Source of the DNA: Gigaspora margarita
Lineage: Eukaryota > Glomeromycota > Glomeromycetes > Diversisporales > Gigasporaceae
Direction: 5' to 3'
DNA length: 64,000 bases
Assembly (NCBI GenBank): GCA_009809945.1
Contig: WTPW01000845.1
Location: forward strand, 1-64,000
Positions 1-12,534 of the stretch are shown here, piece after piece. Below the pieces are notes generated by a model that ran no database searches, had not been told where the DNA came from, and saw nothing but the letters and a program-made list of their open reading frames with translations. Position 1 is the stretch's first letter, and every line of letters starts with the position of its first letter. The position numbers and the translations under genes are program-made.

Positions 1-425
1 GTCATTTTGTTAGGTCACGCAAAGTTGATAGATTTCCATTTTTCGTAAATATTTGGTCGGAATTTTTGCCGTCCATATTATTTTATAATACCAGGAATGT
101 AGCTTCAAATTGACGGGGCGTATGGTTACCGGCCATCTAGAATGACGTTCGCAAAATTTTCTTACATTTAGTTGGGCGTTGAAAAGTTATCATTTCACAT
201 GTCAATGTGCTGTGCTGGTGTAAATACTTCTTATGATCAACCTTTTCTATTTTTAGTTAGTTTGCGCATTTTGTGAGTCGGGTGATTGAATCTCCAAGCC
301 CAAAACGGGTGATCAAATCTGGTAATCAAATCTGTTGATTTACGCAAGGTAAAACCTGCTGTGCAGGTCACATTAGTGGTTGCTGTGTTACTTGTTTTGT
401 TCCGTTACATTATGGAATGTGATGC
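1..425. other. No gene; possible Harbinger-type MITE end near position 13
   Basis: I see no coding region here. Near the left edge the bases TTA followed by GGTCACGCAAAG match the outer end of the Harbinger-like element at 12869-13262 (TAA then GGCCACGCAAAG). No matching opposite end is visible nearby, so this may be one end of a decayed copy. Confidence 0.3.
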
Positions 426-944
426 TAGTTTAATACGTCAGAAGGAACAATTTAATTAGCGAGAAATTAGTTATCTGATCAAGAGTACAATATTCATCAT
501 ACTAATTAAAGTACGGTCGTTCCTTTTTTTTTCGTAAAGTTGTGCTTATTGACTGAAAATTTTCATTGATTGATTTGAAAAAATAAATGTTCAAATATAC
601 TTCATTATTTTTACCGTTACATTATCTGTTATTACAGATCTTCACAAACGTCTACGAATTATAATTAGAGATGTTATCCTGCTCCAACCGGTTAGCTTGT
701 GCTTAAAACCTGTTGGAACTCTGTTCAGAGCATATTTAAATAATTAGGTAGCTGCGCGACGCCATCGCGCAAAACCAGGAACGGTAAAAAAATGAACATG
801 TATTTTTTCAAATCAATCAATGAAAATTTTCAGCCAATAAGCACAACTTTACGAAATGTCTGAACCTTAATTGGAATGATAAATACTCTTGATCAGATAA
901 ACAATTTCCTATAATTAAATTGTTTTCTCTGACATATTAAACTA
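426..944. mobile_element. Tc1/mariner-type MITE with long terminal inverted repeats
   Basis: The outer ends GTTTAATACGTCAG (from 428) and its near-complement (ending 942) are bounded on both sides by TA, the target duplication of Tc1/mariner elements. The inverted repeats are long, about 170-190 bp with some mismatches, and face each other across a centre at about 620-780. No transposase frame is present, so it would move only in trans. Confidence 0.75.
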
Positions 945-2335
945 TCATCAAATGTTTTATTCAATTAAAATGAAATTCAATAGATTCGATAAACTATTTT
1001 TTTACTAATTAAAATATATTCCTCGATATATTCGATTTCACTGATTACCTAAGTGTTCTCAAGCATCTCAATCAATGGACTAATAAATATCAGTGTATAA
1101 CTTTTATTTAACAGAAAATGGTTTAAATTAGTCAAGTGTGTTTATAATTGTGACAATATATAAATAAGGTGTGTAACTTGAAAAGGTTTATTATGCGAAT
1201 AACCCTTTTTTTTACCACAAATCACCTTTTTTTTTAATTTCCACCTTGGAAAATTTTACAATCAATAGAATATTCAAAGATATCGCTCAAGCAACTTTAC
1301 TACGGGTCTTCATTTTTGGTAATCAACGAATTACTTTTTTTCTCGCATTAAGGTGTTCTCAAATAGCTCCATCATTATAGATAGCTAGCGATCGAGATAA
1401 TGCGCAGCCATCACGATTAATAGGCTGGTTAATGCAGTTAATTAAACAACTTGTTAAAAATTCATTATGCAAAATGCGCATTCTAAATTTTAGTCAATCA
1501 GTGTTTTATTCATCGAAATGGTAATTCAATTAGTTAGTTTATTCAATTTCCGACTAATTGAAATTTTTCCTCGATCCATTATTGAAGTGCTTGAGAAAAT
1601 CTTAATGAAAAATAAAAAATCGGAAGCCAGAAATATAATAGCGAATATTTATATAAATAATTGAAGAATCGATTTCAGTGTTTATTTTAATTGATTATAA
1701 TGAATGAGCACGATTATGATCACTAACTAATCGCATCAAAGATAATACTTGAGAAATTTTCAATGGCATTATCGACAAAAAACTTATGTAAATATGATAA
1801 TGGTTGTGCACTATTACAATCACTTACTAATCACATCGAAGCTGACACTTGAGATCACCGTAAATTGTCATCCTAATAAAAAATTTTTACGACATTTAGG
1901 ATTCTCTCAAACAACTCTCTCAATGCAATTGGCTCGTTATAGAGATCGTGCAAAGTACAACGATTATTTGTAGCGAAAATGCGGATATCAAAATTTAGCA
2001 AATCAGCACAACTCTATGATAAAAAAAATATGGTCTCTGACCATCTTTTTTTTCATTGCAATAATGAACTCGCTTAATCGAATAATTTATTTTCTACCAA
2101 TTAAAAGTTGAGCTCTGACCTATTAAACTAGATGCTTGAGAGCACCCTTAGTCATCCGAAATAATTCTTTTATAGTTGCTGAAAATTATAATTTTCATAA
2201 TCTCCGAAATTTTTGCCAAAAATTTTTGAATACCTTTTAGCAAAATTATCATATAGTAAGTTATTTGGAATGTTTCGAAAATCATTAGTTAAATAATTCA
2301 ATCATAACTAAAATTCATATTAATGGAACAGATAA
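945..2335. repeat. Degenerate MITE remnants sharing a TAAGGTGTTCTCAA-like end
   Basis: No gene is supported. A motif resembling TAAGGTGTTCTCAAGC occurs near 1049, 1351 and, inverted, near 1585 and 2133. The stretches 950-1060 and 1490-1600 are diverged copies of each other. This fits several overlapping decayed foldback elements. The 74-residue frame at 1749-1973 has no recognisable content and is probably chance. Confidence 0.4.
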
Positions 2336-2336
2336 T

Positions 2337-4210
2337 GACATCTTTAGATGCAACAAACATAATGGAAACATATCTTTGTATCTTTATATTTAAATATTAA
2401 AATTTACTAGAGAACTGTTATTTAAAATACATGCAAAATATGAAGGAAAAATCTATAATTCATAGTATAATAATTTCAAGAACTCTTAAAAGAATTAAAG
2501 ATATATATAAGTTAAAATTACCGGTACGTACAATAATGATATAAATAATTATTGCTATTGTCATTAAAAAACGTTATTGTATAAAATTAATAAAATAAAT
2601 ATTTATTACAAAAAAAGGTTACCGTACGATTCCCCAAAAGTTATTTCCTCAACAGCTCATTTACCCGACATCATACAGGATAAAAATCTGTTAAAAATGC
2701 ATAACCGCAACTAATCAAATGCTAACTAACCCTAAACATATGTTGAGGAATAACTTTCAGGGATGTAGTGTAAAAACTGCAATGTTCAAAATTATTGGCC
2801 TAGAAGTATATTATTGAAATAAATAAATTTAGTACATTTGTAAATAAACAAATATTATAAAGTTTTTGCTTGTTTCATAAATTTATACTTACCAACTAAT
2901 AATTAATCATATATAATTAAAAATTTTTATTTGAAATATAATATAAAATTAATTTATTTCTATTAAAAGTTTTACAAACTTTGGATTTTTTTATTATATT
3001 ACTTACGTTCTAATAGTTCAATTTATTATTTCTATTAAAAGTTTTACAAACTTTGGATTTTTTTATTATATTACTTACGTTCTAATAGTTCAATTTATTA
3101 TTTAAAGAATTTTATAAATTATAAATTTAATTTATATTGATTAGAAAGCCTTAATTGTTAATTAATTTAGATTATTATTCGGTTTAATTTAATTTACTTT
3201 CTAATATTTCATTTAATAATAAAAATAAAGTCTTTCAGTTTATAAACGGATTTTATACTTGCTACCTAATAATATAATTTGTATAAAAATGATTAAATAT
3301 TTGACTTATCGCGATTTTCAAATTACTATAACCACCTAATAATCGTCTATAAATAGAGATTTCTAAGATTCTCCGCTATATTCATATTTCAATTTAATAG
3401 CATTATCTCCAAAGGTATACTAGAATTTGTGGCTAATTTGTAGATTAATATTATTAAAATTTTCTGGATATTTTCTATTTGCGTGAATTTAAGAGTTATT
3501 CGAATGGCACTTTTCCAGTTAGCATATTGCTAGAACAACGCTCTAAAATTGAAATATAAAGGGAAATCTTGGGAATTCTTAATTTTAGACTTTCAATTAG
3601 ATTTATTCATAAAAAGGTTTCAAAGTTTATATTTTTTTGTGATAGGATATTTAATTCATAAGCTAACTTTGTACTTGCGAACTATAATCGATTGCTATAT
3701 AATTAATTAGAAAAGTTTAGTTTAATCAATAAATTAATTCATATATAATTAATAAAAATCATTTTACTTATTATAATTATAAATTACGTATTATTAAGTT
3801 TTTAATTTATAATAATTTTATACTTACCTATTAAAGATATTGTTTATTTTAAGTTAAAGATTATTTTTATATCTATAAATTAAATTTATACCTACCAGCT
3901 AATTATTTAATTTGCATACAATCAATTAAAAATATCAAAATTATTATAAGTTTTTAATTATAAATTAAATTCTACGTTTACCAGCTAATACAGTAATTTA
4001 ATTTGTATAAATTAGTTAAAATATTATTTAATTATAGATTATAAAGTATATATTTACCGCCTAATAATTAATGCGTATATAATTAATTAGAATTTAATTA
4101 TAGATTACTTTATATTTATAAAGTAATTTATAATAATTTGTATAAAAATAGAGATATTTATTAATTAAATTCTTAATTATAAATTATTACTAACATTTAT
4201 TTATAATTAA
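2337..4210. repeat. Segmental duplication A, copy 1 (partner 36285-38200)
   Basis: The sequence from about 2337 aligns collinearly with 36285 onward, including the nested foldback element at 2620-2765 and the series of splice-like units. Divergence is noticeable, with many substitutions and small indels, so the duplication is not recent. Each copy has since gained its own tandem unit. Confidence 0.8.
2620..2765. mobile_element. Short foldback MITE shared with 36545-36705
   Basis: The left end has CCCCAAAAGTTATTTCC and the right end the complement (GGAATAACTTTCAGGG). The partner in the paralogous segment keeps about 45 bp of inverted repeat. The element predates the segmental duplication because both copies carry it. 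No coding content. Confidence 0.6.
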
Positions 4211-5290
4211 TTTTTTACTTACAAACTAATACAATAGTTTGGTTTCTATGTAATTGATTAAAAGCATTTTATTAGCTGTAAATATTAAAAATTTTAGATT
4301 TAAAAATTATTTTATACTTACACACTAATAATTTGATTCGTACATAACTAATTAAAGATATTTTATAAATTGTAAAATTTTATTTTATAAATTAATATTA
4401 TACACGCCGGTTAATAATAATTAAAGATATTGTAATATTTATAAACTAATTTATACTTACAGGCTGATAATTTAATTAGTATATACAGTAAGTAAGAAAG
4501 ATATTTTATTTAACAAATTGTTATACATATATTTTGATACTTATAATCTTGTAATTTCTTTAAATAAATTTTAAAGTTTTAATTTATATAAAAATTTAGA
4601 CTTACAAGCTAATAATTTAATTTACCATTAATATTAATTATAAGCTTATATTATTATAAAGTTTTATATTATAAATTAATTTTAGGATTTTACTAAAACG
4701 CACCTATGGTGTTTTACACCATGTTACACAAAACTATTAGAATAGCCAATCAAAATTTAAGATCAGGTGTAACATAAAATTTTGTTTTTTTGTTTATTTT
4801 TTTAAAAAAAACATTCATATCGCAAAATTTTGCTTATGAAACCACCTTTGGGGCTCTAATAAAAAAAATTCCTTGCTAAATTTTGGTATAAACTATGCCC
4901 CCTGCCCCATCCCAGGTCTCACCCTAACCCTAAGGTAATAAAAATTTATTTTTTGTTTTGTAAAAATTTATTTTTTTGTTTTTGTTACACGGATTTGCAA
5001 ATCTAATTTACCTATGGTGGTAAAATAATTGTTAATTTTATACTTACCACTTAATAATTTAATTGTAATTAATTAAAGACAATTTATCCATAATATTTAT
5101 AAATTAATTATACTTACCGACTAATTATTTATTATACAGTTAATTATAATTTTTATTTAGATATAAAACTTTAATAACAAAATTTATATTTACCAACTAA
5201 AAATTTAAGATATATGTAATTAATTATAATATTTTTACTTAATTAAAAATTATTAATGTATTGAATTAATTTTATATTCACCATCTTATA
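2883..5290 (-). other. Splice-unit array 1: acceptor, three bases, donor (decayed)
   Basis: Read on the minus strand, this region repeats the pattern acceptor (mostly TAG), three bases, donor (GTAAGT or close) about 19 times, for example near 2890, 3005, 3077, 3895, 3978, 4058, 4220, 4320, 4602, 5117 and 5190. Spacing is mostly 70-100 bp with larger gaps. Several units have lost the acceptor (near 3827, 4408 and 5043), so this array looks more eroded than the one at 49.2-54.6 kb. A 72-bp unit (about 2957-3100) is duplicated exactly in tandem. No first exon can be recognised upstream on the minus strand, since a Harbinger-like end lies there. Function unknown. Confidence 0.65.
4690..5030. mobile_element. 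MITE with internal CCCTAACCCTAA tract, inside array 1
   Basis: The stretch interrupts the splice-unit array and shares its interior with elements at 22618-22916 (inverted) and 63137-63740: a GATCAGGTGTAA box, a run ending ACCACCTTTGG, then CCCTAACCCTAA near 4921. Its ends are short and weak (CACCTATGGTG left, CCTATGGTGG right). Non-coding. Confidence 0.55.
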
Positions 5291-5336
5291 ATTTAATTTA
5301 TATAGAATCAATTTAAAAAGTTTTAATTTCACTCTA

Positions 5337-5540
5337 AATTAGGCCATCCCTAAATCGATTAATAGATTTTCATAACCTGGCCGGGTCAAAACTTGGAAAT
5401 TTCTAAAAACATTTTTTTATAGTCTAATAACCGGATTCGCTTTAAAAAAATTTATAAATTTATGCAAATTTTATAAAATATTATCTATGAAATTTAAAAA
5501 GCAGCCGATCTTTGACCGGGTCTCTTTAAATGACTCATGT
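5337..5540. repeat. Harbinger-like MITE end (TTA then GGCCATCC)
   Basis: The run from 5340 through the words AACCTGGCCGGGTC and AAATTTCTAAAAA is matched by a diverged copy starting near 62770 (TAA then GGCCATAC, AACCTAGCTGGTC, AACTTCTAAAAA). The TWA plus GGCC start resembles PIF/Harbinger ends. A right end was not found. No gene. Confidence 0.35.
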
Positions 5541-7245
5541 TATGAAGATAACTAAATTTGCTGCATATTCACTTGAAATTAATGAGCCTATAAGGTTATT
5601 GATCAATACAATAAGAACTATTTACCTCTGCTTTGGAGATTAATTAAAAAACCAGATTTAGACAATTTCAGATCATATTATATGTATAATAATGAAAACA
5701 AAGAATCATCCCACTATTAAGCGTATTTTTAAAACATGAAAAAAATTTGAACTTTATTCAGTACCTTTTACCAATTGTAAAATTTGCACAAATATTATCT
5801 TCAAGTCTTTCCCATAATATTGAGAGGCAAAAAGTATAACAATTAACTTTTCAGAAATTTATAGAAAATAAAAGTGAAAATGATGACACTGAAAAAACTA
5901 GAGAGCAGCACTTAACAAATTTGCGAATTCATAGAACCACATATCAAACGTTATGGTTGCAAGGATTTGCCACAAAAACTGCCCTGAATTAGATAATCAA
6001 GCTTCAGTAGTTTATGGATTACATATGTATGAACCAACTGATGATTCCTTATATTTAATTGCGGTAATAGAATCACTAGTTTAATCACAAACCAATTTCT
6101 AAATGATTTTATCAAAATTTCTCCTAGTGATTGCCAATCATTAAAATTTATTGAAAAGTCTGACATTCAAGGCTCGAGATATCATTCACAACCTATCAGT
6201 CTTGAAAATACAACATCAGAACAAATAATTACTTATGATAATGTTAATGGGTCTTTTTATATTGTCAATATAATCTTAAAGTAGGTCATGGTCAAGAAAT
6301 TCATTATGATCTATACAAGATTGAAGCTGAATTGGCTTTAGAATTGGTATATGGAAAAAATTAATCAAGGTTAATAAAGATAAATTGTATTTGAATGCAT
6401 TTATATATCAGAAAGAATTGTTTAGTAGATTTATAAACAATATTAAAAGAGATTAAAAATTTAATACCCAAAGAACCAATATCCGCTAATAATAAACCAG
6501 CAATATCAGAAAATCAAAAGGAGTTACTATCAGCCTAGAAATAATCATTTATTTCCTAAAACAAACATTTGGTGGAGATTGTAATATATTTATTAGTGAT
6601 TATATAAAAAATTGGATAGAATCAAGTGTGATGAAAAGAAATGATAGTAGTTATGAATTTATAGCAAAAACAGGATTGCAGCTTAAACAAATTGTGGCAC
6701 TATACGAGCTAATTGAAGAACATGTGGCTGATAGAGTTGTTAATTGTTGACCTCCAAAGTATCAAGCTGATAAAGCAAGATATTATAAAAGCAATAGATT
6801 ATGAAGAAACATCTACAGGAATTCCTGCAAAGCATTCTAGACTGTTTTGAAAAAAACTTATTGTAAGATATTTATCAGCGGATAATGGAATAATTAAAGA
6901 AAATATTCATCTTTCTTTATATCTTGCAAAAAATGATTCTCTTGAGTATTGGCCTGATTATGTTTCTAAAGATGCATAGAAGCTAAATTTCCAACTACTT
7001 TATTAAATTCTCATACATATAATGCCTACAAGTTTGTTATTGAGGTAAATATTTTAATATTGTTAGTGAAAATGATATTTAATTCATTAAATTCTAATCA
7101 CATATTTATTATCAATTTAGAGAAAAAATGTTATTGATCAGAAAAATCAAATAATAAGAAGTAATAAAAGTGAACAGTATGTCTATTTGAACAAAAGATC
7201 AATAAGAGGAGCACAATATGGAAGATTTAGAAAAACATGATCTTA
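5540..7245 (+). pseudogene. RNF213/mysterin-like gene, C-terminal relic
   Basis: Conceptual translation in changing frames gives stretches I recognise from the C-terminal part of RNF213-like proteins expanded in mycorrhizal fungi: EPHIKRYGCK, GSRYHSQPISLENTT (near 6170), KVGHGQEIHYDLYKIEAE (near 6280), ELALELVYGK, then LKQIVALYELIEEHVADR (near 6680) and a tail near 7010-7240. RNF213 is a giant AAA+ ATPase and E3 ubiquitin ligase. Many stops and frame changes interrupt it, although some may be introns. No AAA+ core or RING finger is present here. About 70 bp near 5620-5690 recur at 22460-22530, at the 3' end of the other RNF213 relic, so both come from one ancestral gene that sat upstream of the palindrome array. 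Almost certainly non-functional as annotated. Confidence 0.7.
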
Positions 7246-7935
7246 TTTTTTATTTTACATTGTTTAAAATGTATATTACAAACTAATATGTAGTGTTAAT
7301 AAAAGATGTATAAGAAAGATTTATTTTATTAAAAAAAATTGTTTTAAGAATTCGAGAATCTGAATCATTACACTAAACGCACGAATAATAATTAATCTTC
7401 AGCCCACTGATTATATCAGTATGAGTAACAGAAAGATCTCGGAATATCTTGCCTTCGATATATCGAAATCAACATGAATAAAATACTGTATTTTCGCGAA
7501 ATAAAACTCACCAGCGCATTATTTAGAGTATATGTGCGTTAATTAGAGTACGCGCATGAGCGTCATATCCTAGTTGTTAGTAGGTTCTATAGCAAAATTA
7601 TCTGCTGGGTTATATGATTTATTAGTAAAATTTTTTTATGATATTGGGGCAAAATTGATCAATCCGATCCAGCCGACCATGATTCTGATGCACTCTGACC
7701 CAGAATCTTGGAATCCCCTTTAAAGTAGCGATTTTATCTAAAGTAGCTTTATATATCTAAAGCAGTTATGATCAACTTTCAGGAGCTTAATTTTAGCCGG
7801 GCGCTACTTTAGATAAATAGCAATTTCAAACCTTGTTACAGTGCAAGTCTAAAAACCACAATTACTCCCTATAGAGACAACATAAAAATGGTGGAATTAA
7901 ATACTATTTCGTAAAGGGACTTGTTATTCATACTC
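7246..7935. repeat. Start of duplicated segment B, copy 1; no gene
   Basis: From about 7467 the sequence aligns with 23142 onward. It holds no coding frame. Words such as ATCTAAAGTAGC and CTACTTTAGAT near 7725 and 7800 belong to the MITE family whose ends read GTTGCATCTAAAGTAG (compare 25137-25277, 30605-30775 and 35660-35935). Confidence 0.6.
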
Positions 7936-7939
7936 CTAT

Positions 7940-9215
7940 CAAAAATAAAAAATTTCAAACTTTGAGCGAAGTTATCTTGACAACCATCTGATTAAATTCA
8001 ATGAATTTTTTATTTGAATTCTATGAATTAATAGAATTAAAATAAAAAAATGTTCTTCGAGTTTAATTAGGTAGTTGTCGAGAAATCTTTTGCTCAAAGT
8101 TAGAAAAAAAAATCAAAATTATCAAAACAAAAACTGCGCCAAGGTTTTTACAACTAACTGACCAAATTCGATGAACTTTTTTATTTGAATTCTATGCGCT
8201 TATAGAATTAAAATAAAAAAAAATTCATTGAATTTATTCAGATGATTGTCAAGGTATCTTCGCTCAAAGTTTAAAAAACTTCGGTACAGCTTTTATTTTG
8301 ATAGACGTTTTGATTTTATCTAACTTTCGAGCGAAGATTTCTTGGCTAAATTCGATGAACTTTTTTTTTATTTTAATTCTATAATTCCATAGAATTCAAA
8401 TAAAGCAAGTTCATTGAATTTATTCAGATGGTTGTCAATATATCTTCGCTCAAAGTTAGAGAAAAATCAAAACGTCTATCAAAATAAAAGCTGCGGCAAA
8501 GTTTTTTAGACTTTGAGCGAAGATATTTTGAAAACTATGCACCAAATTCGAACTTTTTTTTATTTAAATACTATGAATTTATAGAATTCAAATAAAAAAA
8601 ATCATCAAATTTTATTGTCAAGTTATCTTCGCTCAAAGTTTTATAAAATCTTTGGCGCAAATTTTATTTTGATAGACGTTTTGATTTTTCTCTAACTTTG
8701 AACGAAGGTATCTTGACAACCATCTGATGAAATTCAACGAACTTTTTTTTATTTGAATTCTACGGAATTATAGAATTAAAATAAAAAAAAGTTCATCGAA
8801 TTTAATTAGGCAGTTGTCAAGAAATCTTCGCTCAAAAAGAAAATCAAAACGTCTACTAAAATAAAAGCTGTACTAAAGTTTTTTTAAACTTTGAGCGAAG
8901 ATATCGTGACAACCATCTGACTAAATTCAATGATTTTTTTATTTTAATTCTATAAATTCATAGAATTCAAATAAAAAAGTTCATCGAATTTGGTCAGATG
9001 TTTGTAAAGATATCTTCATTCATTTTTTTAAAAAACCTTGGCGCAGCTTTTATTTTGATAGACGTTTTGAATTTTCTCTAACTTTGAGCAAAGATTTCTT
9101 GACAACTACCTAATTAAATTCGGTAAACTTATTTTTATTTTAATTTTATAAATTCATAGATTTAAATAAAAAAAAGCTCATTGAATTTAGTCAAATAGTT
9201 GTCATGTATGAATAA
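7940..9215. repeat. Array of about seven long palindromes, copy 1
   Basis: About seven units follow one another. Each is a palindrome of roughly 130-150 bp centred on AATTCTATGAATT-like cores near 8025, 8205, 8385, 8575, 8765, 8950 and 9150. The arms end in TTTGAGCGAAGAT and its complement, with TTGACAACCATCTGA between. Linkers containing GGCGCAGCTTTTATTTTG appear in alternating orientation. A transcript would fold into serial hairpins. The same array occurs at 23610-24930 and, truncated, at 29729-30370. Confidence 0.8.
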
Positions 9216-9239
9216 CCAATTTAGGGGGTATGAATAACT

Positions 9240-10344
9240 TCTTAAATTATCGATACTTCAATAAGGTAGATTACAGATTACGCCAAGCCGATAATCATAT
9301 TTCCTAAATTATCGACTTCATTTATACACACATTTTATTGTTAATGATTTAGCATGTACATTGCTTTATAAGGTATAATTGTGGTTTTTAGATTTCTTGC
9401 ACCGCACGATACTTGCGTACAAATTAAACCAACACCAATGGAAATGTATAAAGAATAGTTAACTAAACAGGGATAATAATATTAGGTTATTATCGTTACG
9501 CATCTGTTAATGCAAGAATGGGCTGACCATCTGTATTGACAGTTCTCGACAGACATTCTAAGTTACACTTTCGGCAGATTCTAAAAAAAATATTCAAAGC
9601 TCAGAGTTTATTACTTGCTTAAACAATAGATATCATAAAATTTTGGGACGCTTATACTTTCTTAAATAATACCCGAAATCTCTCACATTATTATCGTTAC
9701 GCATCTGTTAACGCAAGAATGGGCTGACCATCTGTATTGCTAATTCTCGCAGACATTCTAAATCACATTTTCGGCATATTCTAAAAAAATATACAAAGCT
9801 CATAGTTTTATTACTTGCCTAAACAGTAGATATCATAAGATTTTGGGACGATTATACGTTCTTAAATAATACCCGAAATCTCTCACATCGATACTGTATC
9901 AGTAAAAATACGAAAATTCTTTTCGTAAAAGATCACCAGACTCTGATAACTTAGTAAATATGAAATTTTCTTGTAATTTGGTGTATATAAAATCATAAAA
10001 CTGCTTTTGTCTTTATTAACACTTTTTGTTGATGTACACATAAAATGCAAAGTCGCCTTTGTGCGAGTTTACTTTTATGCGAGGCAATATTAGTAAAAGC
10101 ACTTAACCCGAAGCTATTTCATATCTAGATTTTTTCTTGCATCAAAACAATGAAGCTGATCCGATTTTTTCCATACACTACATTCACAATGAAAAATGAT
10201 TGTAATCTGCTTATTTGGTAATTAAAACAGTTTATGAACTGTTATAAAAACGGTCATTGAAAGCGTAGAATTTATTGCAATATTCCTTTCGTTTTTAAAC
10301 TTTACACTACACATACTATCTCAATTACCTAAAGTTCTTGAAAA
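9240..10344 (+). promoter_or_regulatory. Upstream region of the two-domain gene, copy 1
   Basis: This non-coding stretch is conserved in all three copies of the segment. A unit of about 205 bp is duplicated in tandem (about 9480-9684 and 9685-9890; shared words CGTTACGCATCTGTTAA and GGGACGATTATACG). The block 9266-9430 lies in opposite orientation to copies 2 and 3. The last 150 bp before the start codon are almost identical among copies and contain ACGGTCATTGAAAGCG and a pyrimidine-rich leader, which suggests a shared core promoter. Confidence 0.5.
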
Positions 10345-11022
10345 ATGTCTATCTACCGCGGCAAGATGAACTGGTATGAATATGCCCAAAATGAAGAATT
10401 CACTGTGACCTTTCTTTACGGTGCAGGTCCCAATGACCCAATCAATCTCTATTGGCAATGGACTAAAGACGCCAAAGGAGAAATCAAAGGCAATGTCCTA
10501 TACCAAACCACTATTACCAGCGTCACTCAGACTGGTGTTCCAGGGGAAGTTAAGTTCTCCTGCACAGACAACAATTATTACAAGTTCGACATCACATCTA
10601 AGCAATATGGTGGCCAGCTCTCCATCTTCATGCGAAATACAGCGGGAGATACTTCATCGGAGATGATTCTTCAAAAGTATTATCCTTCTCAACCTCAAAC
10701 TTACGTCGGTAAACTGAATTGGTATGATTTTGCCGTGAATGAGCTTTTCATCGTTGTCTTCCCATCTGGCCTAGGTGAAGACTTGCCAGTGACTGCGCAT
10801 TGGCAATGGACAAAGAATTCGAGTGGGGAGCAAAATGTGAATCGTGATTTAAGTGACAAGCAACACAAAAATAACCAGGACCCCACCTCATTCTATTTCG
10901 GGGACGGCTACTATATCTTTAATTGCACGGCTGACGAGAAAAATAAAACACTCGAAGTTACAATGAAGAACCCATCTGGCGATTCATTTGGAACTGTAAC
11001 GCTCCAATTACAAAGCAACTAG
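10345..11022 (+). CDS. Two-domain repeat protein of unknown function, copy 1 (225 aa)
   Basis: I do not recognise the family. The protein is two similar halves of about 110 residues: residues 3-22 (RGKMNWYEYAQNEEFTVTF) correspond to about 119-138 (GKLNWYDFAVNELFIVVF). Each half then has a WQWTK motif (residues 38-42 and about 153-157) and ends with a similar strand (FMRNTAGDTSSEMILQ; VTMKNPSGDSFGTVTLQ). Spacing and composition suggest a beta-rich fold. There is no signal peptide or membrane segment, so a cytosolic place is likely. GC content is clearly above the surroundings, and coding differences from copy 3 are few (about nine residues), so selection on the protein is plausible. A carbohydrate- or ligand-binding role would be a guess from the tandem tryptophan-rich design only. 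The start is set by the conserved AAAAATG context shared by all copies. Confidence 0.8.
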   Translation: MSIYRGKMNWYEYAQNEEFTVTFLYGAGPNDPINLYWQWTKDAKGEIKGNVLYQTTITSVTQTGVPGEVKFSCTDNNYYKFDITSKQYGGQLSIFMRNTAGDTSSEMILQKYYPSQPQTYVGKLNWYDFAVNELFIVVFPSGLGEDLPVTAHWQWTKNSSGEQNVNRDLSDKQHKNNQDPTSFYFGDGYYIFNCTADEKNKTLEVTMKNPSGDSFGTVTLQLQSN

Positions 11023-12235
11023 AATATGTAATGACGCAACAGTTCATGCTCAAGCTAGGTAGCTTTGTTCCAGTTAATCATATTTATAGCATTCCTGGTG
11101 ATTTTGTATTTTCTATAACTGTTCATCGCATTTAATATCAAAAAAAATAAAAAATTCTTTAGTATAAACGGAAAAAATGATTTTTTTTTTTATTGTTGTT
11201 GTTATTAATAAAGGAAATTATCTAGTTTAACGAATAATTATATGTTGTCTATACAAAGTGATACAAAAATTATGGTCTCCAATAAAAAAAAATCGCGATC
11301 TTTAAATGATTTTTAAATAACTCCCTTATACGGTGACCTTTATTAATTGTGATCCTAATAACTCCCTTATACGGTGTCTTACTAATTCCCTTATATGGTG
11401 ATCTTAAGTTTGTGAAACACGATCTTACTAAATTCACGCTTACTGCTCAGATTAGCAGAGAAATTTGCTGTATCACAAATTTGAAAGTGTCGTATATATG
11501 GTCTATGCTCTTAATGTTGATGTGTTCTTACTATTGTTATTGCAGAGAAGCGAAATATTCTGAGAGAGACTTAATAATAATTCATACTTTTGATACTAGG
11601 TTTTTAACAAAAATGATTGTTTTAGCATAAATTCTGACAGTTTAGAGATTTTAATTTTTTGCTTTTGAATTTTTTACCACCCAGATGAATTGATTATCAA
11701 AAAACATTCTATATTTTGTTTTTCGCTAAACCAATCATTTACTGCCTGATTTTTTTAATGCCCTTATCGACGATCTCACTTTCGTGAAACATGGTTTTCC
11801 TGTATTCCCCCAGATCGACCCACCTACTGCGACTTAGTGTGACCCATGATCACGGGAACAAGTGTGATAAATAATATTTATTTATCAGAATAATTAGTAT
11901 TATTATTAAACTAGCGTGTAACCCAAAAACTCTAAATTTACTTTCTCTAAAAGCATACTCAATTTTGTCCAAGAATAGTGTATAATGACCTTCGCAAGTG
12001 TGCTTTTATTATTGTTTCCTAAATGCACGTTAAAATTTGGTCTTTATAAAGTGCATTTAGAGAGGGGGTGCCCTAATTTCTTCCCCAAGTTGTAATAGGA
12101 TATACGTATGAAATCCTATCTCTAATTGGATAAATTAGATCATACCATCTTAGATAGTTACAAATTATCATTTACTTAAAAAAAATCAAATATTTTTGTT
12201 TGCAAAGGATGCAAAAGTATTATTTATGCACTTCA
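11023..12235. other. 3' flank of copy 1, duplicated, no gene
   Basis: The sequence is conserved with 26900-28020 and, for the first 350 bp, with 32373-32720. Short direct repeats of CTCCCTTATACGGTG occur near 11320-11400. The 93-residue frame at 11349-11630 is not kept in the other copies and is dismissed. Confidence 0.6.
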
Positions 12236-12534
12236 AAATAATCAAAAATATTAAAGAAAATTAGAAAAAAAAACTCAAAATATTTTTGCTTAAAAAAAGA
12301 AATGAATTATTATTTAATGCACCTCTAGAATTCTCTTGCTAATAAGAAATAGATCGAAAATAATCAAAAATATTAAAGAAAATAAGAAAAAAAAACTCAA
12401 AATATTTTTGCTTAAAATAAGAAGTGAATTATTATTTAATGTACCTCTAGAATTCTTTTGTTAATAAGAAATAAATCGAAAATAATCAAAGATATTGACG
12501 AAAATATTCAAAATAAATTATTATTTATGACTTA

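Noticed and set aside
7940-9215. CRISPR-like reading of the palindrome arrays
   Set aside because: The whole unit, not only a short repeat, is conserved and palindromic, with no unique spacers.
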